A stretch of 64,000 nt of DNA from Streptacidiphilus rugosus AM-16. Its GTDB lineage: Bacteria; Actinomycetota; Actinomycetes; Streptomycetales; Streptomycetaceae. The translations under genes were made by a program, and so were the position numbers. Location of the stretch: assembly GCF_000744655.1 (NCBI RefSeq), contig NZ_JQMJ01000004.1, positions 1,922,001-1,986,000 on the forward strand, read 5' to 3'. Under the pieces are notes generated by a model. It did not search any database and was not told where the DNA came from. It saw nothing but the letters and a program-made list of their open reading frames with translations. This document shows positions 33,613-43,231 of this stretch, in pieces; positions within the stretch are counted from its first letter, which is position 1; each line of letters begins with the position of its first letter.

Positions 33613-35036
33613 CAGCTGCTCGCCTCCCCCGCCGACAGCGGCTCAGCCAGCAGCGCGGCGGCGACCTTCTCCAGGCCCACCGAACGGGACGCCTTCACGA
33701 GGACCACGTCCCCCGGTCGGACCTGCTCCCGGAGCAGCTCGATCGCGCTATCCGCGTCGGGCACCAGCACCGATTCCTCACCCCACGAACCTTCGTTCCT
33801 CGCGCCCAGCTCCATGCAGGCTGCCTCCCGGCCGCCCACCGCCACCAGCTGCGCGATGTTCAGCCGGACCGCGAGCCGGCCCACGGCATCGTGCTCGGCG
33901 AAGGACTCCTCGCCGAGTTCCCGCATCTCCCCCAGGACCGCCCAGGTGCGGCGGCCCTGGGGGCCCCTCCCGCCGATCGCCGCGAGCGCGCGCAGGGCGG
34001 CCCGCATCGAGTCGGGGTTGGCGTTGTAGGCGTCGTTGATCACGGTGACGCCGTCCGAACGCTCCGTCAGCTCCATCCGCCACTTGGACAGGCTTCCCGC
34101 CGTGCCCAGGGCTGCCGCGATGTCGGCGACGTCCATGCCGCACTCGGTGGCCACCGCGGCGGCGGCGAGGGCGTTGGCGACGTGGTGCTCACCGTAGAGC
34201 TGCAGGGCGACCGGCGCGGAACCGGAGCGTGTGCTCAAGGTGAACGAGGCCCGCCCGGCGGCGTCCAGCCGCACGTCCGCGGCGCGCACGTCGGCGTCCT
34301 CGGCCTCGCCGAAGTACACCACCCGCGCGACGGTCCGCGAGGCCATCGCCCGCACCAGCGGGTCGTCGCCGTTCAGCACCGCGACGCCCTCGGCGGTCAG
34401 CGACTCGACCATCTCGCCCTTGGCCTGGGCGATGCCCTCGCGGCTGCCGAACTCGCCCAGGTGCGCGGTGCCGACGTTGATGACCAGGCCGATCCTGGGC
34501 GGGGTGATCGCGCAGAGCTCGGCGATGTGGCCCTTGCCGCGCGCGCCCATCTCCAGCACCAGGAACTCGGTGTCCTGCTGCGCCTTCAGCGCGGTCAGCG
34601 GGAAGCCGATCTCGTTGTTGAACGAGCCCTCGGTGTACTCGGTGCGGCCCTTGGTGCGCAGCACCTGGGCGATCAGGTCCTTGGTGCTGGTCTTGCCGGT
34701 GGAACCGGTCAGCGCCACGACGGTGGTGTCGGTCAGCCGCTCGGTGACCGCGTGGGCGAGCCTGGCCAGGGCGTCGAGCACGTCGTCGACGACGACGGCC
34801 GGCACGCCGACCGGGCGGCTCGCGAGCACCGCGGCCGCGCCGGACTCCGCGACGGCGCGCGCCGCGTAGTCGTGGCCGTCGACATGCTCGCCGGCCACGG
34901 CGACGAACAGCGCACCCGGGGTGACCAGACGCGAGTCGTGCACCACCGGGCCGGTGACCCGGATCGTGGGGTCGGACGTGTCGGCGAGCGTCCCTCCGGT
35001 GGCCTCGGCCACCTCAGCGAGGGTGAGGGGGATCAC
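33612..35036 (-). CDS. murF: UDP-MurNAc-tripeptide--D-Ala-D-Ala ligase MurF
   Basis: 474-residue cytoplasmic ligase completing the UDP-MurNAc-pentapeptide. ATP-binding loop TGSTGKTS (about 110-117), the central NNEIGFPLT and [13 protein letters not shown] motifs, and [15 protein letters not shown] are intact. It starts 7 bases after the murE stop. Confidence 0.96.
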   Translation of the reverse strand: MIPLTLAEVAEATGGTLADTSDPTIRVTGPVVHDSRLVTPGALFVAVAGEHVDGHDYAARAVAESGAAAVLASRPVGVPAVVVDDVLDALARLAHAVTERLTDTTVVALTGSTGKTSTKDLIAQVLRTKGRTEYTEGSFNNEIGFPLTALKAQQDTEFLVLEMGARGKGHIAELCAITPPRIGLVINVGTAHLGEFGSREGIAQAKGEMVESLTAEGVAVLNGDDPLVRAMASRTVARVVYFGEAEDADVRAADVRLDAAGRASFTLSTRSGSAPVALQLYGEHHVANALAAAAVATECGMDVADIAAALGTAGSLSKWRMELTERSDGVTVINDAYNANPDSMRAALRALAAIGGRGPQGRRTWAVLGEMRELGEESFAEHDAVGRLAVRLNIAQLVAVGGREAACMELGARNEGSWGEESVLVPDADSAIELLREQVRPGDVVLVKASRSVGLEKVAAALLAEPLSAGEASS

Positions 35037-35043
35037 GTTGGCT

Positions 35044-36693
35044 CTACTCCTCGATGTCCCTGGTCGGTTCGGTCACGGTGCCGGCGGCGCCGGCGTTGAT
35101 GGCTTCGCGCAGCACGACGCGGTCGTCGAAGGGCCGGACCTCGCCCTTGGCGTACTGACCGACCTCATGCCCCTTGCCGGCCACCAGGATCGAGTCGCCC
35201 GCGTGGGCCCTGGCCACCGCGGCCGCGATGGCGCGGGCCCGGTCGGGCTCGACGAGCACCGCGGCGCGCTCGGTCTCCGGCACCTCGACGGCCCCGGCGA
35301 GCATCGCGGCGAGGATCGCCAGCGGATCCTCGGACCGCGGGTTGTCGCTGGTCAGCACGGCGGTGTCGGCGTAGCGGGCGGCGATGGCGCCCATCGGGCC
35401 GCGCTTGAAGGGGTCCCGGTCCCCGCCGCAGCCGACCACGACGTGCACCTGTCCCTTGGTGACCTCGCGCAGCGAGCGCAGCGCGCCCTGGAGGGCGTCC
35501 GGCTTGTGCGCGTAGTCGACCACGGCGAGGTAGGGCTGTCCGGCGTCGACCTGCTCCATCCGCCCCGGCACGCCCGGCACGGCCGCGACCCCGGCGACGG
35601 CCGCCTCCAGCGGCAGCCCCGCGGTGACGGCGGCGGCGATGGCGGCCAGCGCGTTGGCGACGTTGAACGGTCCGGGCAGGGGCGAGGCCGCGTCGGCGGC
35701 CTGGCCGTCGGGGCCGACCACGCGGAAGTGCGAACCCGCGTGTCCCAGCTGGACCTGCTCGGCGCGCCAGTCGGCGGTCGGCTCGCCCTCCGCGGAGTAG
35801 GTGACGACCGGCACCTCGGCCTCGCCGGCCAGCCTGCGGCCCCAGCGGTCGTCGATGTTGACCACGCCCACACGGGAGCGGCGCGTCGTGAACAGCGCGG
35901 CCTTGGCCCGGTAGTAGTCGTCCATGTCGGGGTGGAAGTCGAGGTGCTCCGGGGTCAGGTTGTTGAAGACCGCGACGTCGTAGACCACGCCGTCGACCCG
36001 GCCGAAGACCAGGGCGTGGCTGGAGACCTCCATGGCGACCGCGTCCGCGCCCGCCTCACGCATCATCGCGAGGACCGCGTGCAGGTCGGTGGCCTCGGGG
36101 GTGGTCCGCTCGCTCTTGATCCGCTGCTCGCCCACCCGCATCTCGACGGTGCCGAGCAGACCGGGCGTGTGGCCCGCGCCGCGCAGCGCGCCCTCGATCA
36201 GATAGGCGGTGGTGGTCTTGCCGCTGGTTCCGGTGACGCCGATGGTGAGCAGCTGCTCGGCGGCGCGGCCGTAGATCGCGGCGGCCAGCTCGCCGATCCT
36301 GCCGCGCGGCTGCGGCACGACGAGCAGCGGGACGCCGCAGTCTGCGGCGCGCTCGGCGCCGGTCTCGTCGGTGAGCAGGGCGACGGCGCCGGCCGCGACG
36401 GCCTGGGCGGCGAAGTCCGCGCCGTGCGCGTTGGCGCCCGGCAGGGCCGCGTAGACGTCGCCCGGACGGACTGCGCGCGAGTCGTGGGTGATCCCGGTGA
36501 CCGTGACCTCGGGGCCCTCGACGCTCAGCCCGAGCTGCGCCCCGACCTGGGCGAGCGGAAGCCCGGCGGTGGTGCGGGGGCGGAGCGAGGGCTGATCACG
36601 ATGGGGCACGGCGGTGAGGTTACCCGTACCGGTGCTCTCGGGGCCAAGTGGGGAGTCGGTCACCATGTGCATGCCGCCGTTCGTGCCGTTCAT
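35044..36693 (-). CDS. murE: UDP-MurNAc-tripeptide synthetase MurE (diaminopimelate-adding)
   Basis: 549-residue ligase adding the third residue of the stem peptide. The ATP-binding loop is GTSGKTTT (about 155-162). The substrate motif DNPR (450-453) marks a diaminopimelate-adding enzyme rather than a lysine-adding one; streptomycetes use LL-DAP. ATG 36693 is 68 bases after ftsI; ATGs at 36672 and 36666 are alternatives, and the first about 40 residues are poorly conserved. The long upstream open frame overlaps ftsI and is not part of the gene. Confidence 0.94.
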   Translation of the reverse strand: MNGTNGGMHMVTDSPLGPESTGTGNLTAVPHRDQPSLRPRTTAGLPLAQVGAQLGLSVEGPEVTVTGITHDSRAVRPGDVYAALPGANAHGADFAAQAVAAGAVALLTDETGAERAADCGVPLLVVPQPRGRIGELAAAIYGRAAEQLLTIGVTGTSGKTTTAYLIEGALRGAGHTPGLLGTVEMRVGEQRIKSERTTPEATDLHAVLAMMREAGADAVAMEVSSHALVFGRVDGVVYDVAVFNNLTPEHLDFHPDMDDYYRAKAALFTTRRSRVGVVNIDDRWGRRLAGEAEVPVVTYSAEGEPTADWRAEQVQLGHAGSHFRVVGPDGQAADAASPLPGPFNVANALAAIAAAVTAGLPLEAAVAGVAAVPGVPGRMEQVDAGQPYLAVVDYAHKPDALQGALRSLREVTKGQVHVVVGCGGDRDPFKRGPMGAIAARYADTAVLTSDNPRSEDPLAILAAMLAGAVEVPETERAAVLVEPDRARAIAAAVARAHAGDSILVAGKGHEVGQYAKGEVRPFDDRVVLREAINAGAAGTVTEPTRDIEE

Positions 36694-36761
36694 CGGGGTA
36701 TCGCCGTCCTTACCTCTCGCGAGCTTGCCTCTCGGGTCCTGCTCACCGCCTGCCCCGCCCG

Positions 36762-39437
36762 TCACCAGTTCACCGGCAGGTTCGCCGGGGCCGCGCCGGT
36801 GGGGGGAGTCTGCAGGGTCTTCAGTGCGAACTCCATGACCTGCTTGAAGACCGGCCCGCACAGCTGACCGCCGAAGTGCGCGCCCACCGGCTTCTGGATC
36901 ACGCAGGAGACGGTGACCCTGGGCCGGTCGGCGGGAGCGAAGCCGATGAAGGAGGCGGTGTAGCCGCTGTAGCCGGTGGCGGTCGCCCGGTTGGCCGTGC
37001 CGGTCTTCCCCGCGACGAGATAGCCGGGGATCTTCGCGCTGGTGCCGGTCCCCAGCTCGCTGCCGACGACGGACTGGAGCATCGCCGCCAGCGAGGACGC
37101 GGTCTGCGCGCTGACCACGCGGGTGGTCGCGGGCGCGGGCGCGGGCGTGTACCGGCCGTCGGGTCCGGTGGTCCCCTCGACCAGACTCGGCGCGATCCTG
37201 ACCCCACCGTTGGCGATGGTCGAGTACACCGAGGTGGTCTGCAGCGCGTTGACGGCCAGGCCCTGGCCGAAGGGGATGGTGTACTGCTGCGAGCCGTTCC
37301 ACTTGTCGGGGGTGGGCAGAATGCCCTGGGTCTCCCCGGGGAACCCGAGCCCTGAGGGCTGTCCGATGCCGAACTTGGTCAGGTAGTCGTAGAGGACCTG
37401 GTTCGCCTGCTGCTGGGTGCTGCCCAGATGCTCGGCGGCGAGGATGGTGCCGATGTTGGAGGACTGCGCGAGCACGCCGTTGAGGGTGAGCTGCTCGGTG
37501 CCGTGCGCGACGTCGTCGTGGAAGACCCGGTCGGACCTGGGCAGCGAGCCGGGCACGGTGACGTGGGTGAGCGGCGTCGCGACGTTCTGCTGCAGCACCG
37601 CCGCCATGGTCATCAGCTTGCTGACCGAGCCGGGCTCGTAGGCGTCGCTGAGGGCGGGGTTCCCGATCGCGGCGGGGTCGGCGTGGGCGAGGTCGTTGGG
37701 GTCGAAGCCGGGGGCCGACGCCATGGCCAGGATCTTGCCGTTCGTCACGTCCTGCACGATCACGTACCCGCCGAGGGCCTGGCTCTTGGCGACCTGGTCG
37801 GAGATGGCCTTCTGCGCCTCCCACTGGATGTCGCTGTCCAGCGTCAGCCGCAGGCTCGAACCCGGCACCGGGGCCTGCTCGTGCTGGCCGCCGGCCGTGG
37901 GCACCTCGCGGCCGTTGGCCTGGGCGTACACCTGCTTGCCTTCGGTGCCCTTGAGCAGTTTCTCGTACTGCTGCTCAAGGCCTCCGGAGCCGACGCCCTC
38001 GGCGTTGACGAACCCCAGCACGTTGGCGGCGAGGCCGCCGTCGGGGTAGACGCGCTTGTCGTGGCGGGTGTGGAAGACCGAGGCGAGCGGGTTGGCGCAG
38101 GCGGCGTCGACGCGGCCGGTGTCGCCGGCCTTCTGCGCGAGCAGGTTCTCGGTGAGGCAGTGGCCCCGGGAGGCGTTGTCGGCGAGCTTGGCGCTGAGGG
38201 CGCTGATCTGGTTCCAGGTCTGCGGGGTCTGCTGACGGATCAGCAGGCGGTACATGTCCTTGGAGTTCTTCGCGGTCAGCGCGGCCGTGAGGGCCTGCGG
38301 GTCCATGCCCAGGATCGGCGCGAGCAGCGCGGCGGCCTGGGCGGGACCGCCGGTGACGTGCAGCTGCTCGGGGGTGAGCATGGTCGGGTCGGCGGTGATG
38401 TCGTAGGCGGTGACGGTGGTGGCGAGGACGTTGCCCGCGGCGTCGGTGATCGCGCCGCGCTGGGCCGCGAGCGGGGTGGTGACGTAGCGGTTGGCGCTGG
38501 CCTCGTCGGCGAGCGCGGTGGAGTCCAGGAACTGGATCTGCACGAGCCGCCCGAAGAACAGCGCGAACACCGTCCCGAGCGCGACCACCATCAACCGCAG
38601 CCGCTTCCGCGGCTCCCCCAGCCGCAGCACGACACCCCCTCCGGCCCGCGCGTACCCCTCCGCCCGCACCCCCACCCGCCGCCCGGGCCCCGAGCCCCGA
38701 CCCCCGGAACCCCCGCGCGCAGCGCTGCCGCGAACGGAACCTGCGGCGGAGCGTGCAGCCGAGCCCCGGCCGCCCCCGCCGCCGGCGGCACCGGACGGAC
38801 CGCTCGAACGCGAGCCTCCGGCCGCGCTGCGCGAGCTGTAGCCGGCCCGCGCACCACCGGACCGAGGCGCCGGGGCGGAACCCCGGCCGCCGTCCTGCCC
38901 GCGCGGGCCGCCCCCACCGTAGGAGTCCTGGTCGCCCCCGCGTGCGGCCCCGCCGCGCGCGGAACGCGCAGCCGAACCCCGACCGCCCTCGCCGCCGGCG
39001 GCACTGGACGAGCCGCTCGAACGCGAGCCTCCGACAGCACCACGCTGGGCGCCGTACCCGTCCCGCGCAGCACCGGAGCGGGGCGCGGGGGCAGAACCCC
39101 GGCCACCGTCCTGCCCCCGCGCAGCGCGCGAGGCGGAACCGCCGGCGGAACCAGCAGCAGAACCCCGACCACCCTCACCGCGCGAGCCTCCGACAGCACC
39201 ACGCTGCACGCCGTACCCGTCCCGCGCGGCACCGGAGCGCGGCGCAGGGGCGGAACCCCGGCCACCGTCCTGTCTGCGCGGGCCGCCGCCGTAGGCGTCC
39301 TGGTCGCCGCCGCGTGCAGCGCCGCCGCGAGGAGAACCTGGGGCGCCGCCCTGGCCGCTGCCCTCACCGCGCGGAGCGCCCGGGCGGGCGGGGCGAGGGG
39401 GTCGGGGGTCGCGGGGGTCGCGGGGGGTCTGGGGCAT
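36762..39437 (-). CDS. ftsI: Septal transpeptidase FtsI (PBP3 type) with long repetitive N-terminal tail
   Basis: 891-residue class B penicillin-binding protein cross-linking septal peptidoglycan with FtsW. A single membrane helix lies at about 280-303, far from the start. A dimerisation domain follows, then the transpeptidase with SVSK (Ser604), SSN (659-661) and KTGT (811-814). Residues 1-279 are Gly/Arg/Ser/Ala-rich and predicted disordered. They contain three copies of a QDGGRGSAPAPRSG(A/G)AR unit near residues 56, 109 and 181. ATG 39437 lies 15 bases after the ftsL stop, which supports it. A GTG just before the helix (near residue 270) could give a short form. Confidence 0.92.
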   Translation of the reverse strand: MPQTPRDPRDPRPPRPARPGAPRGEGSGQGGAPGSPRGGAARGGDQDAYGGGPRRQDGGRGSAPAPRSGAARDGYGVQRGAVGGSRGEGGRGSAAGSAGGSASRAARGQDGGRGSAPAPRSGAARDGYGAQRGAVGGSRSSGSSSAAGGEGGRGSAARSARGGAARGGDQDSYGGGGPRGQDGGRGSAPAPRSGGARAGYSSRSAAGGSRSSGPSGAAGGGGGRGSAARSAAGSVRGSAARGGSGGRGSGPGRRVGVRAEGYARAGGGVVLRLGEPRKRLRLMVVALGTVFALFFGRLVQIQFLDSTALADEASANRYVTTPLAAQRGAITDAAGNVLATTVTAYDITADPTMLTPEQLHVTGGPAQAAALLAPILGMDPQALTAALTAKNSKDMYRLLIRQQTPQTWNQISALSAKLADNASRGHCLTENLLAQKAGDTGRVDAACANPLASVFHTRHDKRVYPDGGLAANVLGFVNAEGVGSGGLEQQYEKLLKGTEGKQVYAQANGREVPTAGGQHEQAPVPGSSLRLTLDSDIQWEAQKAISDQVAKSQALGGYVIVQDVTNGKILAMASAPGFDPNDLAHADPAAIGNPALSDAYEPGSVSKLMTMAAVLQQNVATPLTHVTVPGSLPRSDRVFHDDVAHGTEQLTLNGVLAQSSNIGTILAAEHLGSTQQQANQVLYDYLTKFGIGQPSGLGFPGETQGILPTPDKWNGSQQYTIPFGQGLAVNALQTTSVYSTIANGGVRIAPSLVEGTTGPDGRYTPAPAPATTRVVSAQTASSLAAMLQSVVGSELGTGTSAKIPGYLVAGKTGTANRATATGYSGYTASFIGFAPADRPRVTVSCVIQKPVGAHFGGQLCGPVFKQVMEFALKTLQTPPTGAAPANLPVNW

Positions 39438-39452
39438 GGTTCGGTGGCTCCG

Positions 39453-39890
39453 TCAGTGGCCGGAGGGCTGGGTCGCGGGCATGGCCGTCGGAGTGCTCGG
39501 GTGCGGCGAGGAGGGGGCCGAGGCCGAGGGCGAAGCCGTCGGGGACGGTGCGGCGGGGAGCGGGGAGGGGGCGCCCAGGGTCCTGCCGTTGTCCGTCAGG
39601 AAGGCCGGGTTGCCGCTCGGCACCATGCCGAGGCCCCGGGCCCGCGCGGCGAGCGCGTCCGGCGCGGACCAGCCGTCGATCTGCTGCTGCAGGCCCTGCC
39701 GCTCGTTCTGCAGGGACGTCGTCTGCCGCTGGAGCTTCGAGACCGTGAACCCGCCCTGGCTCAGCGCCGTGTTCAGCATCAGCAGCGCGATCAGGCCGGT
39801 GGCCAGCAGCACCATCACCAGCAGCGCGAACGGCCCCCGCCCCGCCTTCGCGGAGCGACCCGCGCCTCCCCTCCCGACTGCCACCTGCAC
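39453..39890 (-). CDS. ftsL: Cell division protein FtsL
   Basis: 145-residue bitopic divisome protein. A basic N-terminus, one membrane helix (about residues 20-42, FALLVMVLLATGLIALLML) and an extracytoplasmic leucine-zipper-like coiled coil (KLQRQTTSLQNERQGLQQQI) match FtsL. A Pro/Ser-rich tail follows. GTG 39890 or 39884 is preceded by GGGAG; the frame is open further up but overlaps rsmH. It sits between rsmH and ftsI, the canonical place. Confidence 0.9.
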   Translation of the reverse strand: MQVAVGRGGAGRSAKAGRGPFALLVMVLLATGLIALLMLNTALSQGGFTVSKLQRQTTSLQNERQGLQQQIDGWSAPDALAARARGLGMVPSGNPAFLTDNGRTLGAPSPLPAAPSPTASPSASAPSSPHPSTPTAMPATQPSGH

Positions 39891-39909
39891 GCACTCCCAT
39901 CGACGTCGA

Positions 39910-40884
39910 TCACTGCCCGGCGCGTTCCCTGATTCTCTCCACCGCCCGCATCCGCACCGGCTTGGCACGGCGGTTCTCGGCGAGTTCCTCCTCGGTCGGC
40001 AGCTCCGCGCCGCCGCGCGTCAGCAGCTTGAGTCTCGGCTGGTGCTCCTCCGGCACGACCGGCAGTCCGGGCGGGGCGGTCGTGGCCGCGCCCTGCGCGA
40101 AGAACCCCTTCACCAGCCGGTCCTCCAGCGAGTGGTACGAGAGCACGACCATCCGGCCGCCGACCGCCAAGGCGTCCAGCGCGCCGGGAATGGCCCGTTC
40201 CAGCACCGACAACTCCCCGTTGACCTCGATCCGCAGGGCCTGGAAGGTGCGCTTCGCCGGGTTGCCCCCGGTCCGCCGCGTCGCCGCGGGAATCGCGTTG
40301 CGCACCAACTCCACGAGACGCGCGCTGCGGGCGAACGGTTCCTTGTCCCGCTCCCGCACGATCACCGAGGCGATCTTCCCGGCGAAGCGCTCCTCGCCGT
40401 AGACCTTGAGGATGCGGGCGAGCTCGCCGTGCGAGTAGGTGTTCAGCACCTCCGCCGCGCTGATCCCGACCGTCTGGTCCATCCGCATGTCCAGCGGCGC
40501 GTCCTGCGCGTAGGCGAAGCCGCGGTCCGCCTCGTCGAGCTGCATGCTGGAGACGCCCAGGTCGAAGAGGGCGCCCTGGATCCGGTCGACGCCGAGCCCG
40601 GCCAGCACCTCGGGGATCTCGTCGTAGACCGCGTGCACCAGCGTCGCGCGCTCGCCGAAGGGGGCCAGCCGTTCACCCGCCAGGCGCAGCGCCTCGGGGT
40701 CGCGGTCGACCGCGACCAGGCGGGCCTCGGGGAACTCGCGCAGCAGCGCCTCGCTGTGGCCGCCGAGCCCGAGCGTCGCGTCGACCACGACCGCGCCGGG
40801 CGCGGCCAGCGCGGGGGCCAGCACCTCGAGGGTGCGCCGGAGCATCACCGGGACGTGCTTCGCGTTGTCCGCGGCGGAACTCAT
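39910..40884 (-). CDS. rsmH: 16S rRNA (cytosine1402-N4)-methyltransferase RsmH
   Basis: 324-residue SAM-dependent methyltransferase (formerly MraW), acting on C1402 of 16S rRNA. SAM site [14 protein letters not shown], the specific motif [19 protein letters not shown] and the C-terminal [11 protein letters not shown] are intact. ATG 40884 follows AGAGAGG by 7 bases. First gene of the dcw transcript; no mraZ precedes it. Confidence 0.96.
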   Translation of the reverse strand: MSSAADNAKHVPVMLRRTLEVLAPALAAPGAVVVDATLGLGGHSEALLREFPEARLVAVDRDPEALRLAGERLAPFGERATLVHAVYDEIPEVLAGLGVDRIQGALFDLGVSSMQLDEADRGFAYAQDAPLDMRMDQTVGISAAEVLNTYSHGELARILKVYGEERFAGKIASVIVRERDKEPFARSARLVELVRNAIPAATRRTGGNPAKRTFQALRIEVNGELSVLERAIPGALDALAVGGRMVVLSYHSLEDRLVKGFFAQGAATTAPPGLPVVPEEHQPRLKLLTRGGAELPTEEELAENRRAKPVRMRAVERIRERAGQ

Positions 40885-41377
40885 CGGGGGCCTCTCTGCT
40901 GCGGCCCGCACCGACGGGTCCCCGCCCGCTCGCCCGGTGGGGGGCTGTACCCACACGGGTGCGGAGCCCTCTGGCGCCGGGGAAGAGGCGTCAGCGGGGC
41001 AGCCACGCGTGGATGCCGAGCGGGTGGAGGCCGGTGGGTACGGGCCCTCAATACATGCTCAAGAACGTACGGAGCGTCTTTTCTGACACTCCTTCGACGT
41101 CGCGCCACTCTACTCCACGGCTCACCCGGGTCAATCGAACGGCACGGCCGACACCCCGTCCGGGTGACGAAGGAAACCCCTGGTCAGCAGGGTTCCGTTC
41201 GACGTGGGGGGCGCGCGTCGTGACCGGGCGCGCCCCCCCACGCGGCGATCGTTCACACGGGCGGCGGAGTCCCCGCCCGGGCGGGGGCGACCGCCGGCCA
41301 CCCGCCCCGGGCCACAGCGCCGCCTTCGCCCCTTTCCCGCCCTGTCGCTCCGGGGAATTCCCACTACGGTCATATCT
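40885..41377. other. Non-coding gap upstream of rsmH (no mraZ)
   Basis: A 493-base gap between the divergent rsmH and carbonic anhydrase genes. The rsmH-proximal part is relatively AT-rich (41040-41110) and probably holds the dcw promoter, but I cannot place a -35/-10 pair with confidence. At 41203-41242 a hairpin (CGTGGGGGGCGCGC against GCGCGCCCCCCCACG) could insulate the two promoters. No coding sequence is seen. Confidence 0.5.
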
Positions 41378-41935
41378 ATGACCACGACGCCCGATGCCCC
41401 GCACCTCGGCGAGACGTCCCCGACCCAGGAGGACGGCTCCCCCGAGTCCATCATCGACAGCTTCGTCGCCCGCAACCGCGACTACGCCACCCAGTACCGC
41501 GACGGCGGCATGGACGCCCGCCCGGTCCAGCGCGTCGCCGTGGTGGCGTGCATGGACGCCCGCCTCGACGTGCACGCCGCGCTCGGCCTGGAGCTGGGCG
41601 ACTGCCACATCATCCGCAACGCCGGGGGCGTGGTCACCGACGACACCATCCGCTCGTTGACGGTCAGCCAACGCGCACTCGGGACCCGCTCGATCGCCCT
41701 GATCCACCACACCGGCTGCGGCCTACTGAGCCTCACGGAGGACTTCCGGGTGGATCTCGAGCGTGAGGTCGGCATCCGCCCCTCCTGGGCGCTGGAGTCC
41801 TTCACCGATCTGGACCAGGACGTCCGCCAGTCGATGGCCAGGGTGCGCACCTCCCCCTTCCTCCTGCACCACGAGGACATCCGGGGATTCGTCTTCGACG
41901 TCCACACCGGTCTGCTGCGCGAGATCGAGCCGTAG
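41378..41935 (+). CDS. Beta-carbonic anhydrase
   Basis: 185-residue zinc enzyme interconverting CO2 and bicarbonate. The zinc and active-site residues lie in VACMDARLD (Cys and the Asp-Arg dyad) and HHTGCG (His and Cys). IRNAGGVVTDDTIRSL is the conserved substrate-pocket helix. There is no Shine-Dalgarno sequence before ATG 41378 (CATATCT immediately upstream), so the transcript may be leaderless. Stands alone between the dcw cluster and the MoxR operon. Confidence 0.9.
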   Translation: MTTTPDAPHLGETSPTQEDGSPESIIDSFVARNRDYATQYRDGGMDARPVQRVAVVACMDARLDVHAALGLELGDCHIIRNAGGVVTDDTIRSLTVSQRALGTRSIALIHHTGCGLLSLTEDFRVDLEREVGIRPSWALESFTDLDQDVRQSMARVRTSPFLLHHEDIRGFVFDVHTGLLREIEP

Positions 41936-41987
41936 GGACACCACGCAGGGCGCCGAGGGAACGGCGCCGGGGACACCTCGGCGAGCG

Positions 41988-42012
41988 GCGCCCCGGACCT
42001 GGTCCGGGGCGC
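41988..42012 (+). terminator. Hairpin after carbonic anhydrase gene
   Basis: GCGCCCCGGA pairs with TCCGGGGCGC (10 bp, loop CCTGG), 53 bases after the stop codon. No T-run. Confidence 0.6.
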
Positions 42013-42191
42013 TGCGGGCGCCATGATCTTTACGGCAAATCACCCCTTGTCAGCCAGTCGAGTGACGTAAACCGCCCGCGCAGGGAACAATGCGTCTCGG
42101 TGGGCCCCGCACCGGACGTGACGGGAGCCCGCGGACGGGGTACCTCCCAGCTAAGGGCTGAGGGAGGTTGGACGGGCCGAGGAGCAGCCGG

Positions 42192-43229
<1,038 letters not shown>

Positions 43230-43231
43230 CC

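Noticed and set aside
35044-37824. 926-codon frame beginning inside ftsI and ending with MurE
   Set aside because: MurE homology starts near ATG 36693; the upstream part is an ftsI shadow.
37428-39932. Open frame of 834 codons antisense to ftsI and ftsL
   Set aside because: Low-complexity translation of the FtsI repeat region; FtsI itself has all catalytic motifs on the other strand.
41109-41205. TCGAACGG ... CCGTTCGA inverted pair upstream of rsmH
   Set aside because: Arms of 8 bp are about 60 bases apart and do not match a known operator or a plausible hairpin.
42028-42075. Promoter TTGTCA ... TAAACC before the MoxR operon
   Set aside because: Spacing is only 15 bases and the -10 is poor.
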